Both the position numbers and the translations under genes were made by a program. DNA of 6,903 nt from an uncultured Verrucomicrobiota bacterium (GTDB lineage: Bacteria; Verrucomicrobiota; Verrucomicrobiae; Opitutales; Opitutaceae). Location: the NCBI GenBank assembly GCA_946481225.1, contig CAMLNJ010000163.1, positions 1-6,903 of the forward strand, written 5' to 3'. Below, in pieces: positions 5,205 through 6,903 of this stretch (positions are counted from its first letter, which is position 1; every line of letters begins with the position of its first letter). The notes beneath the pieces are model-generated. The model made no database searches and was not told the DNA's origin. It saw nothing but the letters and a program-made list of their open reading frames with translations.

Positions 5205-6903
5205 ATGTCCTCTTCCGCCCCCCTCTCCGCCTCGCTCGCCGCGCCCGGCGCCGACGCGCGCAAATGCGCCACCACCGGCCTCAACGTCTGCCTGGCCGCG
5301 CAACGCTTCATCAAGCTCAACGCCGTCGCCGGAGTCGTGTTCCTCCTCCTCGGCGGCGTCGCCGCCATCCTGCTCGCGCTCACCCGCTGGCAGGCCGTGC
5401 ATCTCCTCCGCGTGGATTGGTTCTACCGCATCCTCACCTTCCACGGGCTCAACATGCTCATCTTCTGGATCCTCTTCTTCGAAATCGCGATCCTCTACTT
5501 CGCCTGCACCGTGCCGCTGAAATCGCGGCTCTTCTCGCGCAAGGTCGCCTGGGCCTCCTTCGGCCTCATGCTCGCCGGCGCGGTGATGACCAATGTCGTC
5601 ATCCTCGACGGCAAGGCGGACGTGCTCATGACGAGCTACCTGCCGCTCCTCGCCCACCCGGCCTTCTACCTCGGCATCATCCTCATGGCCGTCGGCACGC
5701 TCGTCGGCGTGTTCAACTTCTTCGCCACCCTCTACATCGCCAAACGCGACCGCACCTACGAGGGCTCCGTGCCGCTCGTCACCTTCGGCGCCACCGCCGC
5801 CGCGATCATCGCGGTCGTCACGCTCCTGCACGGCGCGATCGTCATGATCCCGACCTTCACCTACGCGATGGGTTGGACGCCTCAGCCCGACCCCATGTGG
5901 TATCGCATGATCTGGTGGGGCCTCGGCCACCAGTCTCAGCAGGTGAACGTCTGCGCGATGGTCTCCGTCTGGTATCTCGTCGGCCAGCTCGCCACCGGCG
6001 CCAAGCCGGTCAACGAGACCGTCTGCCGCGGCGCCTTCGTCCTCTACATCCTCTTCATCAACCTCGCCTCCGCCCACCACCTTCTCGTGGACCCGGGCGT
6101 CGGCTCCTCCTGGAAGATCTGGAACACCTCCTACGCCATGTATCTCGCCGTATTGGCCTCTATGATACACGGATTCACCGTCCCGGCCTCGGTCGAGATG
6201 GCGGTGCGCGCCAAGGGCCACGTCCGCGGCCTCTTCGGCTGGGTCGGCGCCCTGCCCTGGCGCAACCCCGCCTTCTCCGCCGTCGTGCTCTCCGTGCTGA
6301 TCTTCGGCTTCGTCGGCGGCATCACCGGCGTCACCCTCGGCACGCAGCAGATCAACATCATCGCGCACAACACGCTGCGCATCACCGGCCACTTCCACGC
6401 CACCGTGGTCGGCGGAACGACCCTCGCCTTCATGGGCCTGGCCTTCTACGTCGTCCCCCTGATGTTCCGCCGCGACTTCATCTGGCGCGGCGCCGCGCGG
6501 CTCCAGCCCTGGCTCTTCGGCGGCGGCATCCTGCTCGTCTCCTTCGGCATGTCCTTCGCCGGCTCGCTCGGCGTTGCCCGCCGGGTCTACGACGTCGAAC
6601 ACGCAGGCGTATACGGTCCCGCCGCGCATCTCTTCCTCGGCGTGATGGGCGTCGGAGCGATCATCGCGGTGATCGGGCTGCTGCTCTTCGTCGTGCTCTG
6701 CGTCGGCACGATCCTCTTCGGAAAGCGGCATGGCGAGGGTCGCGGCATGGCCGACTGGGGCGTGGCGGAAACGCTGCCCGGCTCCGCCGGCGAGGCTCTC
6801 TACTCCGACCACTGGGCGATGAAGGGCACGATCGTGCTCACGGGCGTCTTCCTCGCCTGCTTCGCCGTCTACTACTTCGCCAACTGGAAGGCCCTCGCCG
6901 ACG
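5205..6903 (+). CDS. Heme-copper oxidase superfamily subunit I, probable NO reductase (NorY-like), 3' partial
   Basis: 566 codons are visible from ATG 5205 and the frame is open at the right edge; about 13 membrane helices are counted and B-family subunits are about this long, so little is missing. Ligands: H80 and H398 (low-spin heme), H396 (high-spin heme), and H242 with H291-H292 (CuB). Family motifs are TFHGLNMLIFW (78-88), HHLLVDPG (291-298) and TGHFHATVVGG (394-404). The residue four after H242, Tyr in A- and B-family oxygen reductases (GHPxxY), is Q246 in GHQSQQVN. The cbb3 alternative Tyr, six residues before the HH pair, is I285. Lack of this cross-linked Tyr is a hallmark of NO reductases. 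In ba3 numbering the K-path residue Tyr248 is kept (Y257) but Tyr244 is V253. An oxygen reductase with altered chemistry cannot be excluded. The 42-base gap before it has no clear ribosome site. Confidence 0.9.
   Translation, partial: MSSSAPLSASLAAPGADARKCATTGLNVCLAAQRFIKLNAVAGVVFLLLGGVAAILLALTRWQAVHLLRVDWFYRILTFHGLNMLIFWILFFEIAILYFACTVPLKSRLFSRKVAWASFGLMLAGAVMTNVVILDGKADVLMTSYLPLLAHPAFYLGIILMAVGTLVGVFNFFATLYIAKRDRTYEGSVPLVTFGATAAAIIAVVTLLHGAIVMIPTFTYAMGWTPQPDPMWYRMIWWGLGHQSQQVNVCAMVSVWYLVGQLATGAKPVNETVCRGAFVLYILFINLASAHHLLVDPGVGSSWKIWNTSYAMYLAVLASMIHGFTVPASVEMAVRAKGHVRGLFGWVGALPWRNPAFSAVVLSVLIFGFVGGITGVTLGTQQINIIAHNTLRITGHFHATVVGGTTLAFMGLAFYVVPLMFRRDFIWRGAARLQPWLFGGGILLVSFGMSFAGSLGVARRVYDVEHAGVYGPAAHLFLGVMGVGAIIAVIGLLLFVVLCVGTILFGKRHGEGRGMADWGVAETLPGSAGEALYSDHWAMKGTIVLTGVFLACFAVYYFANWKALAD

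Noticed and set aside
4302..6812. 836-codon open frame on the minus strand
   Set aside because: It is antisense to the CuA subunit and subunit I genes and translates to a Glu/Asp/Gly/His-rich composition typical of the reverse of GC-rich genes; it has no family motif, whereas the plus strand has full ligand sets.
1..6903. CRISPR array, tRNA, rRNA, insertion sequence or phage genes
   Set aside because: No spaced direct repeats, clover-leaf sequences, transposase motifs or phage-like proteins were seen; the window is fully accounted for by respiratory genes and one short repeat-bearing gap.

Overview
The window is very GC-rich with strongly G/C-biased third codon positions. It holds a compact respiratory gene set built around copper proteins and a heme-copper oxidase-type enzyme. 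Family-level features (SUMF1/NirV-like protein, SCO, azurin, heme O synthase, CuA subunit, B-family-like subunit I) and GTAG-headed palindromes between genes would fit a high-GC member of Verrucomicrobiota such as Opitutaceae. That placement is an impression and nothing in the window proves it.

Layout. Positions 1-677 (+) hold the 3' part of a formylglycine-generating-enzyme-fold protein that lacks the catalytic cysteines and resembles NirV, the partner gene of copper nitrite reductase nirK. It overlaps a SCO1/SenC copper chaperone (674-1303, +) by ATGA. A separate promoter with an FNR/CRP-type palindrome follows and serves an azurin (1351-1806, +). The 199-base gap 1807-2005 carries GTAG-type palindromes and a strong hairpin between convergent genes. 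Heme O synthase ctaB runs leftward (2006-2929, -). A divergent 92-base promoter region has a perfect FNR consensus box at 2964-2977. Rightward from it runs a tight operon: a 486-aa divergent heme-copper oxidase subunit I-like protein (3022-4482), a 49-aa single-helix membrane protein (4479-4628), a CuA subunit II (4638-5162) and a B-family-like subunit I (5205 to beyond the right edge).

Interpretation. The last subunit I keeps all six metal-binding histidines but has Gln at the position of the cross-linked active-site Tyr that oxygen-reducing enzymes need. It also has no Tyr at the alternative cbb3-type position. With the CuA subunit encoded just upstream, a SCO gene nearby, a NirV-like gene and FNR boxes, this argues for a nitric oxide reductase of the sNOR (NorS-NorY) kind rather than an oxygen reductase. 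A working model is nitrite to NO (nirK presumably left of the window), then NO to N2O by the CuA enzyme, with azurin as a soluble electron donor, SCO supplying copper to the CuA site and CtaB supplying heme O.

The most unusual items are the tandem, site-degraded subunit I paralogue in the same operon, and three promoters that share exactly the same box to -10 spacing and predict leaderless or nearly leaderless mRNAs.
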